Notes under the pieces: model-generated
The model's database searches: none
Told to the model about the DNA's origin: nothing
The model's input: only the letters and a program-made list of their open reading frames with translations
Shown here: positions 36,904-52,075 of the stretch, in pieces
Layout: every line of letters starts with the position of its first letter
Position numbering within the stretch: position 1 is the first letter of the stretch
Translations under genes and position numbers: made by a program
DNA from: Prosapia bicincta
Lineage: Eukaryota > Arthropoda > Insecta > Hemiptera > Cercopidae
Assembly (NCBI GenBank): GCA_036971475.1
Contig: JBAIZL010000005.1
Location: 251,776,823 to 251,840,822, forward strand
DNA: 64,000 nt
Direction: 5' to 3'

Positions 36904-37500
36904 TAAAAAATAATAATATTAACATAGCCTACAAAAGCACAGGAAACATAATCAACAAAATAAACCAACCAGGAAAAATATGTCCCACACTTAATAACGG
37001 AATATACAAAATCGAATGCCCAGACTGTAATAAAATATACATAGGCCAAACAAAAAAAAAATTAAAAGACAGATATCAAGAACACCTCAATGCATACATC
37101 AAACCTGAAATTTATAACTCAAACTTAGCCACACACGCCATCAAAAACAAACACACATTCCCCACATTAAAAAACTTACACCTAGTAAAAAAAGGTTCAA
37201 AAAGCCTCGAAACAACAATCTGGGAACAACTAGAAATTTATAAAAATAAAAATAATATCATTAACAAACAGATACAAATAAAATAAAAAAACGATAAATT
37301 ATTCAATCTAATAGACAATTTTAACCCCAAAACAAACGTTAAAAACTCGCACAGTGCAGTGAATCTAAAAATAGAACTTAACGGTACACCAAGGTCAACG
37401 GCAAATCCACGCAGCTCGCAGTCCACAAAAAACCCTGTTCAGTATGCCCGAGGATGGAGACAAAACCAATCTTTGAAAGTACTCGCATAAATACCAAGTA
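36904..37500 (+). pseudogene. Penelope-like GIY-YIG fragment between two TA tracts
   Basis: The open frame reads INIAYKSTGNIINKINQPGK, then NGIYKIECPDCNKIYIGQTK, KKLKDRYQEHLNAYI, LATHAIKNKHTFPTLKNLH and WEQLEIYKN. This is a complete-looking GIY-YIG endonuclease domain with GIY, C..C, YIGQT and downstream H and E positions. One TAA at 37285-37287 is followed in the same frame by 67 more open codons (KNDKLFNLIDNFNP to QSLKVLA). The RT domain is absent. This is the best-preserved Penelope-like piece of the window. Confidence 0.85.
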
Positions 37501-37528
37501 AGATTCTTGTTTAAGTACATAAGTGAAA

Positions 37529-37530
<2 letters not shown>

Positions 37531-37570
<40 letters not shown>
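37531..37570. repeat. TA tract on the downstream side of the Penelope-like fragment
   Basis: About 19 TA units followed by tttatttattcattt, repeating the order seen at 36823-36903. Confidence 0.95.
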
Positions 37571-37573
<3 letters not shown>

Positions 37574-39268
37574 TTATTCATTTATCATTACGTATAGAAT
37601 ATCTTTAATTAATTTACATATAGCTAATGTTTGAATCATTTTAAGGAAACTCAAGCCTAACCATCTCTTTACAATGAGGGTGTAATTAATTTCGATGTTT
37701 TAATCTCACTAACGTTAAATCCTTGTCTTCGGGGTTTTATAAACACATTCAGGCATTGTAAAGAAAGTTTGGTCTTGTGTTTAGTTAAAAGCATCCTAAC
37801 TTTAGATATTAATAAAGTTATAACTAAGACATTGCTTACAAAAATATTCTTGACTTATATAAACCATAATAAAAAACATGAACATCACTTAATGTTAGGA
37901 GGCCTATATTTTAGGTATAACCCCATTAATATTATAAATTACCTTTAAAAGCCTATTGAAAAACATGATTAATATTTTTAAGATATGAATTTAACCCTAA
38001 AAATAAAATAAAATTTACGAGAATCGCACTTTATTTATGTCCAGTTTATTCTGATTTGGAAGGCTGTAACATACGGACGTATGCAAATGTGCAGATGACC
38101 CAAATCAGATTTATTAGACAAGTGACAGCCACATATAAATGAAACAGGCCATTATTTGTAATCTAAGCGTAACTGGATATAGGGGAGACCAATACAACTA
38201 TTATTCGCTGTTGTCAAGCGATGAAAGGGAATAAGCTCAATTTCAGCCATTTCTCTAAAGACTGTACTTTTCTCACCACGTTTCTACAAATATTACAGCA
38301 ACTCTTTCTTCTAATTACGCTCTTCAACAATGCTAGAAACTTAACCATGTTTTTGGAGTAAAACAATTATATTTTAAATTTTCTATTTGTTGATAACTCA
38401 TCATTCTCGCTTCGCTTGGAACTAAATATTCGCTTTAGAATTTTATTTAAATCCACTATCAATCTATGTCTCCTTTGAAGGTGAGTGAGAAGTTTCACGC
38501 CCTTAGAGAAAGGCGGGATAGAGTTTTGAATTTTACGTCATAGTATTTCTCTAAATTTACTTCCAAAACATCAGGCAATGGTTTTGTATTTGGTTAGGAT
38601 CCATGCAAATATTGAAACATTTATAAATAAAATAATTTTAAACCATTTCGTTAAAACGGGCTTTCTTTCAGTTCGTTGTTTTATCACAGTAAAACATCAT
38701 CATGTACGAAAAATGTTAGAAAAGATTCTTTGAAATCTTTATAAATTGCTGTTCAAATTTTGCTTTTTATTTTATGTCCATTTTAGCAATTCATCCATTT
38801 TAGCAATTCGTCTATTTTATTTTTATGTATTTATGTATTAATTTTGTTAATAGATTTTGAGATCAGGCATTTGTTAACTTTTGTGAAAAATATATTGGAC
38901 ATTGTAAAGACTTAAGTACCTATTAATTATAGCATTGAGCTATTGATGTTAGTTTGTGTTAGAGTTTATTTATTGTTAACCTATTTATTTTCTACATCAA
39001 GTGTTATTTATATTGTTATAGGTTTATTGTTACGTTGTTTTGTTATTTATTGTTAAGTTTTTCTTTATTGTTACATATTTATTATTGTTAATATTTATTT
39101 TTAAATTGATACTAATATGTTTTGTAAATTTTATTTTTTTTTATCTATTTAGTTTTATTATATTTTGTTTTATCTAACTATTTTGGTATTGCATTTGCTG
39201 TTGTTTTGGCGATGATAACCACAATTAGTAAACATTTGGCGAAAGTTTATAACTTAACTTTGCCAATA
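37571..39268. other. AT-rich sequence; possible 5' leader of an LTR element at its right end
   Basis: On the minus strand the part below 39268 is A-rich with many aataaataa words, as in insect gypsy-type leaders, which would fit the primer-binding-like site beside it. No gag or pol frame follows. A 17-bp unit (gaattgctaaaatggat) is duplicated near 38795. Confidence 0.3.
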
Positions 39269-39280
39269 CGTTGGGAGCCA
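39269..39280 (-). other. Possible primer-binding site
   Basis: On the minus strand tggctcccaacg resembles the TGGCGCCCAACG tRNA primer-binding sites of retroviruses and gypsy-type elements, with one difference, and it lies 17 bp after a possible LTR end. Confidence 0.35.
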
Positions 39281-39297
39281 AATTTTAACTTAACTTT

Positions 39298-39875
39298 TGT
39301 TATAATTTAAATTATTTTAAATGTTATTTAATTACCTTACCTATTAATGTCACACCTTCAGGTTTATAAAAGAATTAACAACCTTATCAATTTTTTTTAA
39401 CCATCACTTGCATTTATTCTCTACAATTATTTCTACACATTATTCCTAATTTATATTAATATTGTGCAGTGACAGGCTTGATATCTTAACTAAAATTACA
39501 ATGATAAAACAGGTGGACTTCTGAGGCTTTAGATTTCTAATAGAATAACAAAAAAAAAAACAATATTAAATTTTTATTCTTGCTCTCGGGGTCGCTTTGA
39601 CGGGAACTTTGCTTTTAAATTAGAAATGGTGACTAGAATTATTTTTATAAATTTTTGATGAAATTAAAAATTTGTTTTAAAACTAAAAGATAGATGTCTG
39701 TTGGCTACACTTATTTCCAAATATACTTATTGTTCTGTAGAGTCCCTGGATCCTGGCTTGTTCACTTCCGCGCTTACTCTTGATAATAAAAAAACTTACT
39801 TTATACTTTAAAAAAACTTTTACGTCGCACTTTACTAAATTTGACTTATAAAAAAAACTCTACTTAATTTAACCA
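39298..39875 (-). mobile_element. Probable solo or shared LTR (family L, copy 1)
   Basis: On the minus strand the segment starts TGG after a purine-rich tract (gtaaagggaaaat) and could end ACA at 39298. Its 3' half (ctaaagcctcagaagtccac, attttagttaagatatcaag, gaataaatgcaag, aacctgaagg) is clearly repeated at 62470-62637 on the plus strand. Purine-rich sequence upstream of it is also shared. Exact ends are inferred. Confidence 0.45.
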
Positions 39876-40019
39876 ATTTTCCCTTTACAACACTTCCATC
39901 CTTGTCCCCACCAACCTGTCTTCCTCCTCCGAGACTCTCCTAAAAACCTCCCTAAACTCCCGATCATTTAGTTTTTATGAATTCCCTAATCTCTTCCACT
40001 ACCACCAATACGTTCTTTG

Positions 40020-40238
40020 TCAGTTTCCCACAGTTCTACAATTAGCTAAACCTAACGGTACACGGTTAATTCCCCAGGCTATATCGGCAGCTGGATTTTC
40101 CATCTTAATAAGCTTTGGACCTTCTATTGTCAAATTTGCCGGACTCCACTTATAACTTTCCTGCAACGAATAATGACCTGCTTTGGTACCTGCTTTGTCC
40201 GCACTAGAAAAACTATTTGTATCTTTCTTTGCTAAATC
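40020..40238 (-). CDS. Coding-like exon of unknown protein, upstream of the LTR-like repeat
   Basis: On the minus strand an acceptor-like cattctgtag-type end (aatcatctgtag) is followed by 72 open codons ending in TGA. The protein starts DLAKKDTNSFSSADKAG, continues HYSLQESYKWSPANLTIEGP and KLIKMENPAADIAWGINRVP, and ends RTVGN. Composition and codon use look genuinely coding. It could be the last exon of a host gene or the 3' coding end of the adjacent LTR element. I do not recognise the family. Confidence 0.4.
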   Translation of the reverse strand, partial: DLAKKDTNSFSSADKAGTKAGHYSLQESYKWSPANLTIEGPKLIKMENPAADIAWGINRVPLGLANCRTVGN

Positions 40239-40295
40239 CTACAGATGATTTATTTTAGTACTAACTTAATTTAATCTAAAGCCTCGTACTTTATG

Positions 40296-41479
<1,184 letters not shown>

Positions 41480-41750
41480 TAGTAACTAATAAACGTGCTT
41501 AAGGTAAATGAGAGATCACAGACCAATTCATGAACAAACTCACTCTACGTTTCGATTTTTTATCCGAAAACCGTTTTCAAGAGCTAAAAGTTTATTACTC
41601 TAATATAAACCATAATTTAATTAGATTAATAGACGTTTAGCTCATCAAAAAGATTTCCGGATAGAAACCCGGAAGGTAGAGTGTATTTGTAAAAGGATGA
41701 ATTGGTCTGTGATCTCTCATTAACCTTAAACACGTTTAATAGCTACTAAC
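41480..41750. mobile_element. Foldback MITE
   Basis: Left arm aacgtgcttaaggtaaatga, gagatcacagaccaattcat and the right arm are inverted copies; the arms meet near the centre with almost no unique loop. Total about 270 bp. No coding capacity. Confidence 0.82.
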
Positions 41751-43056
41751 AGACATTAAATACATTTTAAGTAACTAATAATGTTTTCTTTAAAAATACA
41801 CTCATATTCCCCTTATGTTGTCTAGCTTGCTTTACGATGGATACAGACACAGGACTCTTGATACCTAAAACTAACAATAAAATATGGAATTTCATATTAT
41901 GCTTGGTTTTGTTTTGTATCATTGATTACATTTTATTTAAAATATTTTATGAAAATTTTAATTAATATTGTAACTCCTCCTCCCCCTCTCCGGTTATTTG
42001 AAAATGCTCTATGCATTAGTTTAATTTTATTACAATTATTTTATTACCTTTATTCACAACTTAATTATTCTTTATATTTTAAAAAGTAAGGTCGATTGTT
42101 TCCTTACTAATTATATCTCACGATTCGACTTTGCCAACTGTAATCAAATCGTTCTGATAAACGTCTCGTTTGTATTTTCAAAAAAAAAAACTAACCTAAA
42201 AATATTTAAAATATTTAAATATTTACTTATTACAAGTGTGACAGCATAAAATTAAATACAAACAATCCATATCTTGTACAAATTATAAGACCGACGCTAG
42301 GTCAAATGCACTCCGGTTTTGTAAATTTACTGATTTGATTAAAGTATCAGGAAATTAAATTCTTTTGATACCTTGGCAATCTCTTGAACTTACTTGGGCT
42401 TTTTGGCACATTTTAAAACGTTACACGGCTTTACTCTTTTGACATAGTTGAATTTTTAAAAAATAAAATAAACGAAACTTTACTACAGTAATAACATTTT
42501 CACACTGTTGTTAAATTTTGAAATGTAAATTATTTAAACTTTTATACAAGACTCTAATACAAAAAAATTAACGATTGCAGCGCCGTGACGATCTTTTCTC
42601 TATCGTAGCGGGTGGAAGGTAGATCAGTCTCTCATGTTAACAGAACCCTGGTTCATCATAACTAAGTATTGATCCTGACTCTTACTACTCAGTAGTGATC
42701 ATAACTCAAGAACAGCTGCTAGTAACAAGAACTCGACTCGTTATAAACACGTCTTTTCTGTTAGATTCGCCGAATTATCCTAACTAGCTCTCCACAAACT
42801 GCAACAGATCCACAGCTGCATTCAAATTCATTCTCCCAATAAGAGTTTTCTTTAAAAAACTAAACCAATGAGCTGGCTTTTCCTTAGTTCCATATTTTAA
42901 TTTTATATTTTATATGTTGTAGCGTTCTTTAAAGTCACTTATTTTAAAGAAATACAACTAACAGGAGTATAGAAAAAATCTGATTAAAAAACAATACTTT
43001 CTCTCCATGCTATAGATTTATGTTTCATTTAAGCATAATTGCTATACTTTTTTTTT

Positions 43057-43062
<6 letters not shown>
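41751..43062. other. Unassigned; GC-richer patch 42580-42760
   Basis: The patch contains gcagcgccgtgacgatcttt and gtagcgggtggaagg. No frame or repeat recognised. Confidence 0.35.
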
Positions 43063-43122
<60 letters not shown>

Positions 43123-43195
43123 CTGTGTGTGTATGCGTGTGTGTGCGTGGTACGTGCGTGTTTGTGCGTGCGCGCGCGTGTGTGTGTGTGTGTGT

Positions 43196-43260
<65 letters not shown>

Positions 43261-43467
43261 TGTGTGTGTGTGGGTTTGTGTGTGTGTGAGTGTGTATGTG
43301 TGTCTGTGTGTGTGTTTGTGTGTATGCGTGTGTGTGCGTGGTACGTGCGTGTTTGTGCGTGCAAGCGCGCGCGCGCGTTTGTGTGTGTGTGTGTGTGTGT
43401 GTTTGTGTGTGTGTGTGCATGCGTGAGCGCGTGCGCGTGGGCGTGTGCGTGCGGGTGTGTGTATGTA

Positions 43468-43498
<31 letters not shown>

Positions 43499-43532
43499 CT
43501 GTGTGTGTGTGTGTGCGTTTGCGTGCGCGTGT

Positions 43533-43586
<54 letters not shown>
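43063..43586. repeat. TA tract plus 480-bp imperfect GT/GC array
   Basis: About 22 TA units are followed by 480 bp of GT with frequent gc, ct, at substitutions. The 40-bp phrase gtatgcgtgtgtgtgcgtgg, tacgtgcgtgtttgtgcgtg occurs twice (43131 and 43322), showing a larger duplication inside the array. Cys/Val- and His/Thr-rich open frames on both strands are artefacts of the repeat. Confidence 0.96.
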
Positions 43587-43589
<3 letters not shown>

Positions 43590-44884
43590 ATATAACACAA
43601 ACTGAGTTATATATAAGTGAAAAACTAGATATTTCTTCTACTTATTATTCCATTTTCTCTATAAAGAATAAAACGCATAAAGAATTTATTTATTATATAG
43701 TAAAGAGAAAACGTACACAAGAGAAATACGCTGTTCGTGTATTTGAAACGCTTCTGGGCCAGATGTAATTTTGGGTTAGATTTTATTGACTATTTGAGAA
43801 ATGTCAAACGATATACATCACTCTTCCTTGTAATTTCATAACGGGATCAGGAGGGGGAAACCATTCAGAATGTAGTGATCATTCCTCAATTTGGAAATTT
43901 GGAAATGGAAATGAGGCTAGTGCATGTAAAAGCGTGTGCCCCTTAGATATGCATACATAATCACGTCCAATTAGTGGACGTAACAGTCTTAGAATGAAGT
44001 AAATATTTAGTATAAAACATATTTATTTCAACCGTATGATACAAACCCTTAGAATATCTTGGAATAATATCTGCGCTCTGAGTTATGAAAGTTTTTTTCA
44101 TTGTCATAAAAAGGTCAACGTAAAGTTTTAAAGGGAAATAATTTCTTCAGACTGCAAGTTTAACTTCCAATTGCTTGAATGGTTTTTTGTATAACGATGT
44201 AATTACTTGTTTTTAATAATAAAAATATACGGTTCTAGTTTAGTTGTAAAAATATAAAGTAAACACAAACTAGAACAACTTATATATGAATTTAAAACCA
44301 GGGTTGATTTATCTGTTTTTGAAAAATATCAAAATAATGAGACTTTGGAAAACAATGAAAAATTATTCGTCACTTGAATTTTTATATTTAGTATTTATGA
44401 TAGAAAAAATATTATATTAAATAATATTTTTCATAATAACTTTAATTAGCTCTCATAATGGTAGGCCTAAAAACAGGTAAACAAAATAATGACAATCAAA
44501 ATTTCAAAACGTGAAAGAAAAAGCATTTTAAATCAATTTCATTTTAACAGAATATTTTTAAATGATCTGAAAACTTTAGTGAAGCATATTATTCCAGCTA
44601 AAACTCCTTATGTTTTGTACAATGTCTAATAGTCTAGAGGAAAGCCAAATGTTATATTTCTTTCGTGGGTAATGATTCAAGGGGGTTATAATTAATATCT
44701 GTTAGACATCTCCCAAAGGATAAAACGAAACTACGCTTAGACAAAGTTTACAGACAGTCAAATTGTAAACACTGATTTAGTCTCGGATTTACCGAAGTCC
44801 AATCATAAGCTATAACAAGTAATACACAAAATTTTTAAAGTCAATTCCTACTTAATCTTTTTATTCATTTTTAATCTTACAGCA
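43587..44884. other. Unassigned AT-rich sequence
   Basis: Nothing recognised. Confidence 0.4.
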
Positions 44885-45262
44885 TTATTTAAGATGTATG
44901 GTAACCACAACAACAATTTAAGGTTATACAATGGAGATTTTCATACAGATCTTTGAGAAGTTCATTTCTAGCTCTCATTTGGAAAAGTATCCTCAGTGCC
45001 AAAAAGCACTAGACTTCGAACATGATGGTACTCAGTTCGATTACGACCTAGACACCCAAATTTTTATAATTTAATTATTGAATAAATATTTTTTTAAACT
45101 GTATTTTCATCATTTTTTCCTCCACTAGAGGTTACGAGAAATGTATTTGAACTTGATTGGATGAATAAAAAAGTATCTTAATAACAATTGAAAATTTGAA
45201 CAAGATGTAGGCCTATATCAGAAGAGTGTAAGCTAATAGAAGGAATTGAATAAGTATTTATT
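44885..45262 (+). mobile_element. Family S copy 4
   Basis: Core from tgtatggtaaccacaacaac, with tcctcagtgccaaaaagcac and ctcagttcgattacgacc marking the tRNA-like part, then ttataatttaattattgaat, aacttgattggatgaat, aatttgaacaagatgtaggc and gtaagctaatagaaggaatt. In this copy no TA expansion is present at the acaagat position. Confidence 0.75.
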
Positions 45263-45825
45263 CCTGGCAGCTTCTTAAATATTCTCAATAGTTGAATTAA
45301 AAACTTTTACTCAAATGTCAAATGCTACAAGCTATTGGCTTCGCTTTCGGTTCATTATAAGAGCCGACTTCAGTTTAAAGTGATTTTTAGTTTCTCGACT
45401 TACGAACGATTTCGCGTTTGGGTGAAATTTTACCGGTGAATACGCTCAAGGGAACTAGGAGCTCCAGAAGGTAGGCAGGACATCCTATAATCAAGAAATG
45501 TAGCATGAGTGTTTATTTATAGCCGAAAGCGTTTATCCTCCGCAAAAACTCAAACATTTAAATTTTGCATGGCTAGTGTTAATACCAAATAATTTTGTTT
45601 TAAAGGTAAATTTAGTTCAGCAATGTTTGAAAATATGTCTAAAGTAATTAAAACGTATTCAAATTAAAACAATCAATGCTCAATATTAATTTTAGAGTTC
45701 GATTAAGGTCAAACATAGAAAGCTTGAATTCCTTTCAGCGACTTTAAAAGAATGACATTCTGAATTCAGGTTTTATGTTTCTTTTTTGTTTCACCAACAT
45801 TTATTTCGAAAATATCTAACGATTG
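45263..45825. other. Spacer between two opposed family S copies
   Basis: About 560 bp of unassigned sequence separates copy 4 (plus) from copy 5 (minus). Confidence 0.4.
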
Positions 45826-46410
45826 TATTAATTATTTTTAAATTCCTTTTATTAGCTCACACTCTCCTGATTATATTTGCACACATTTTCACTATTTTAT
45901 AAAACGGTTTTATTCACCCAATCAACTTCAAGTACATTTCTTTTAACCTATAGTGAATGACAATATATGATAATATAGTTTTTTCAAATATTTATTCAAT
46001 AATTAAATCATATACATTTGTAGGGTTTAGGTAGAATTCGAACTAAGTATCTTCATGTTCGAAGTCTAGCGCTTTGGCACTGAGCGAAATTTTTCATAGA
46101 TGGAAATATGTCTCAAAGACGTATATGAATTTGTTTGCTCCCATCTGCTTGTCGCCGAAACTTCCATTGCACAACTTTTTAATTGTTACCACGGTTAACA
46201 CAATAAATAATACTCTATGATCAAAAAAAAATAAAATAAACGAAAGCGAAATGAAAGCGAAAAGAAACTACAACACATTGCATGTTACGAAAAAAGGAAA
46301 GCGTATAAATAGTAATAAACAAAAATTATAGTTAAACACCATACATAGGAAGGAAAATGGAAAATTGCAAAACAATTCGCTTCTATTTTGCCACTTAATA
46401 TTGTTATTCT

Positions 46411-46411
<1 letters not shown>
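45826..46411 (-). mobile_element. Family S copy 5 (reverse orientation)
   Basis: Minus-strand order: gttaaccgtggtaac, agcagatgggagca, atttccatctatgaaa, ctagacttcgaacatgaaga, acttagttcgaattct (B-box-like), tttaattattgaataaatat and agtgtgagctaataaaagg. The 5' module (attttccattttccttccta and gcgctttc-rich text) reaches a TA tract at 46412, as in copies 1 and 7. Confidence 0.72.

Positions 46412-46469
<58 letters not shown>
46412..46469. repeat. TA microsatellite at the 5' edge of family S copy 5
   Basis: About 29 TA units immediately bordering the element. Confidence 0.96.
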
Positions 46470-49567
<3,098 letters not shown>

Positions 49568-49571
<4 letters not shown>

Positions 49572-50669
49572 TTAAAGAGATAGTGAGAGGATGCAATGTT
49601 CAATGTAATGCAAACACCTATGAATTGAATGAATTTTGTTAAGTTTTGTACTGATTATGGGTCAATACGAATTTAACTCATGGGGCCGGTAATTCATTAT
49701 ATAATTTATAATACAATTACATATCTTTAAAATAAAATGAGAAATTATAATATTAAGCATTGCAATATATTATCGATCTCTTGTGTAGTTTTAAATATTT
49801 ACAGTATCTTACACAATGGAGTGATGAAATCATTAGAATTAGAATTTTAATACAAGTACTCTGTTTGTAATAGGCACAGTTTATATTATTATATTATATA
49901 TTTATAATTATGTCACAGTTCATTTAGTAAAAATGATCATAAGGTTTTGTGTGATGTTTAAAAAGATGAAAAAAAGTAAATTAGTTATCAAAATTATTTG
50001 TTTTGAACAATTAGTCACAGCATATATTAATAATAGACTATAATAAGAAAAGATTTTAATATTTTAAGAAATAGTGTTTTTTATAAGAGCATGAATAGTA
50101 ATTAAAGTATGATACATTCGCCTAAAATGAGTTTAAATTCAATAGTTTATGATTTTCGTTTAAATAGGTGTAGGCCAAGGTAGCTAGAATACTATGTACT
50201 CGTATTCTAGCCACCTTGGGTGTAGGGCAAGTGCAAGATCCGGCGCGAGCACATGTAAACAAAAAATAAACAATGAGTTTTATACTAAATCTAGTAAATA
50301 TTGTTCCTCTTATTTAATATTAAATAAAATAAACTATGTGCTTTGTTGCTTAAAACTGTCAGACAGAATCGTTTGTCTCCTGCAGGGATATTAAGAAGAG
50401 ATTTGGGCAGACGGAGGAAAATAAAAGCTGTAGAGTTTGGTGACGTAAAACGGCTGATGTAAGTACGGCGAAGGGTATTAATTAACTACAGTGATTAAGT
50501 AAATCAAAGGATTTCAGTCTTACCCCGCTACTTTCATCGCCGTAAATTGCCCTTGTCTGAGCCACCAAGGATACTTTCCTTTTGTTTAGTAAATTAATGA
50601 CGACAACGGGTAATTAATGCTTCCCTTTACTTCAGCTGCAATTGTAACCCTCTCTGCCACAGTCTAAAA
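49568..50669. other. Unassigned; possible noncoding conserved patch 50460-50650
   Basis: 50460-50650 is better balanced in composition and contains atcaaagga (TCF-like) and several taattaatg homeodomain-type cores. This is only suggestive. The 50175-50219 hairpin is listed separately. Confidence 0.3.
50175..50219. other. 18-bp-stem hairpin
   Basis: ccaaggtagctagaatac, loop tatgtactc, then gtattctagccaccttgg: the stem pairs at 17 of 18 positions, the one exception being an A-C mismatch. Confidence 0.88.
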
Positions 50670-51045
50670 GTCATCTGTGTGCGAATCCATTTGGTTCCCC
50701 TAGTTCATACAACTCTGCGATCACATGAGCCAACAACGCAAACATTGACATCTCCAAAGAATCTGCAAAACCTCTTGGATAAATAAACAGTGAGCTACTG
50801 ATTCTCATTTCCAGATCCCAAGAGATAGAGTGAATGTTCTCAGTGAAATTACACGTAACGGCATCCAGGTTATCCGTATGGAACAAACGTGTCAGTCACA
50901 ACCGTTCCATGTCTGTTAAACTAAAGCCAATGCCACCAGCCCGATTCCACTCGGTATTGGTTACTTTGTCAGATGTTTTTAATGTCCCTATGTTGATAAT
51001 GGCATGAACTTGGCTACATACCAAACGATCAATCCCCTGATATGA
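50670..51045 (-). pseudogene. Coding-like stretch with one stop, unknown protein
   Basis: On the minus strand, after an acceptor-like ttttcatatcag, one frame runs GIDRLVCSQVHAIINIGTL, KTSDKVTNTEWNRAGGIGF, a TGA, then LFHTDNLDAVTCNFTENIHS and onward to GEPNGFAHR. About 120 codons with one stop in a GC-richer segment suggest a former exon or an element ORF. I do not recognise it. Confidence 0.3.
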
Positions 51046-51492
51046 AAAATATTTTTAATTAAGAAAGGATGAAGTTAACAAATACACTCCTGGTTTGCGA
51101 AATATGAATATTTGCCTTCCTGATAGAATAATATTATAAATCGGAATCATTGGAATTTAATTTTTTTTTTTTTTTTTTTTAATTGTGGAAAGGCAGGTGG
51201 GATTGTAAAGGATTAAGGAAGGAGCATATTAGTCTCAAATTGTTGAGAGGCGGTGAAAATTATGGCTTGGACTATTCCCTGATAAGGATAGGATTGGACA
51301 GTAGATAATAGTAGGATTAAGGAAGAAACCTAAAAGACCTGGCAGTCTATACGGAGGAGGCCATTGCAATAGGTAGGGTGAAGAGTTCTCAGCCTGGCCC
51401 AGAGGTGGAATTACAATCAAGTAACTTGTTCACTCAAGTAGTTAGTGTACCGGATTTTTTTGTAGTAGACGTCTTGCGTATTTTTCGTTAAA
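51046..51492. other. Unassigned; 21-bp poly(T) at 51161
   Basis: The poly(T) run is the reverse of a poly(A) tail and is followed by 230 bp of GC-richer, purine-rich DNA (51183-51420). This could be a minus-strand retroposon insertion whose source is not recognised. Confidence 0.3.
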
Positions 51493-51772
51493 ATGGTTAA
51501 ACTTGAATATTGTGCGGTCATAAAATTTTACGTTTTGGATGGATTAACCCCTAAGGGTATTTACGAAAATGTATAGGAACTTTGCTCCTTCAATGTCAAC
51601 AGTAAAAAAGTGGCCAGCTGAATTTAAATGAGGTCGAACGGGGCCAGCTGCAAGACTTGAAGGACGGGCAAAATCTGCAACCACACTGTAAACTATCGCA
51701 AAGGTGCGCGATATCGTATTGAACCACAGGAGAGTAAAGGTGAGTGAGATAGCTGAGGCATGGGGAATTCAG
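51493..51772 (+). pseudogene. mariner transposase N-terminal fragment
   Basis: From the ATG at 51493 the frame reads MVKLEYCAVIKFYVLDGLTP, KGIYENVY, then after a one-base shift RNFAPSMSTVKKWPAEFK, a stop, GRTGPAARLEGRAKSATTL, a stop, and TIAKVRDIVLNHRRVKVSEI followed by AEAWGI. This is the paired HTH DNA-binding half of a mariner transposase, with the W.AEFK.GR..L and GR.K.ATT landmarks. It is cut off at 51772 exactly where a foldback element begins. No DDE catalytic part follows. Confidence 0.9.
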
Positions 51773-52075
51773 GACCCCGTTTCAGGAGATGTGTCCCATT
51801 GTAAACTCAGATCGTAACTGATCTCAAGGTTTTCGTAGGTTAGGGTGGGGGCGGGTTTGTTTGGTGAGTATTAGGAGTTATGATGTCAAAAATACATTAT
51901 GACTTACACACACTTATTGACATCATAATTCCTAATACTCAACAAATAAACCCAGACCATATCCCACCATAACCCTAGGGACACATCTCCTGAAACGGCA
52001 GTACTCAACAACTATAAGTAAGTGCTAATATAGGCAAGTTGTAAAATATTTACAAGTGTTTTATATCAATTTTAA
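51773..52075. mobile_element. Foldback element (family F, copy 2)
   Basis: Inverted arms around 51776-51900 and 51915-52000 share ccgtttcaggagatgtgtcc and gagtattaggagttatgatg. The outer right part (gtaagtgctaatataggc, aaatatttacaagtgtttta) matches copy 1 at 22709-22927 but has no left counterpart, so the left end is truncated. The middle is longer than and different from copy 1. Confidence 0.72.

Noticed and set aside
43025..43605. Long open frames of Cys/Val, His/Thr and Tyr/Ile residues on both strands
   Set aside because: They are direct readings of GT and TA dinucleotide repeats and exist in several frames at once.
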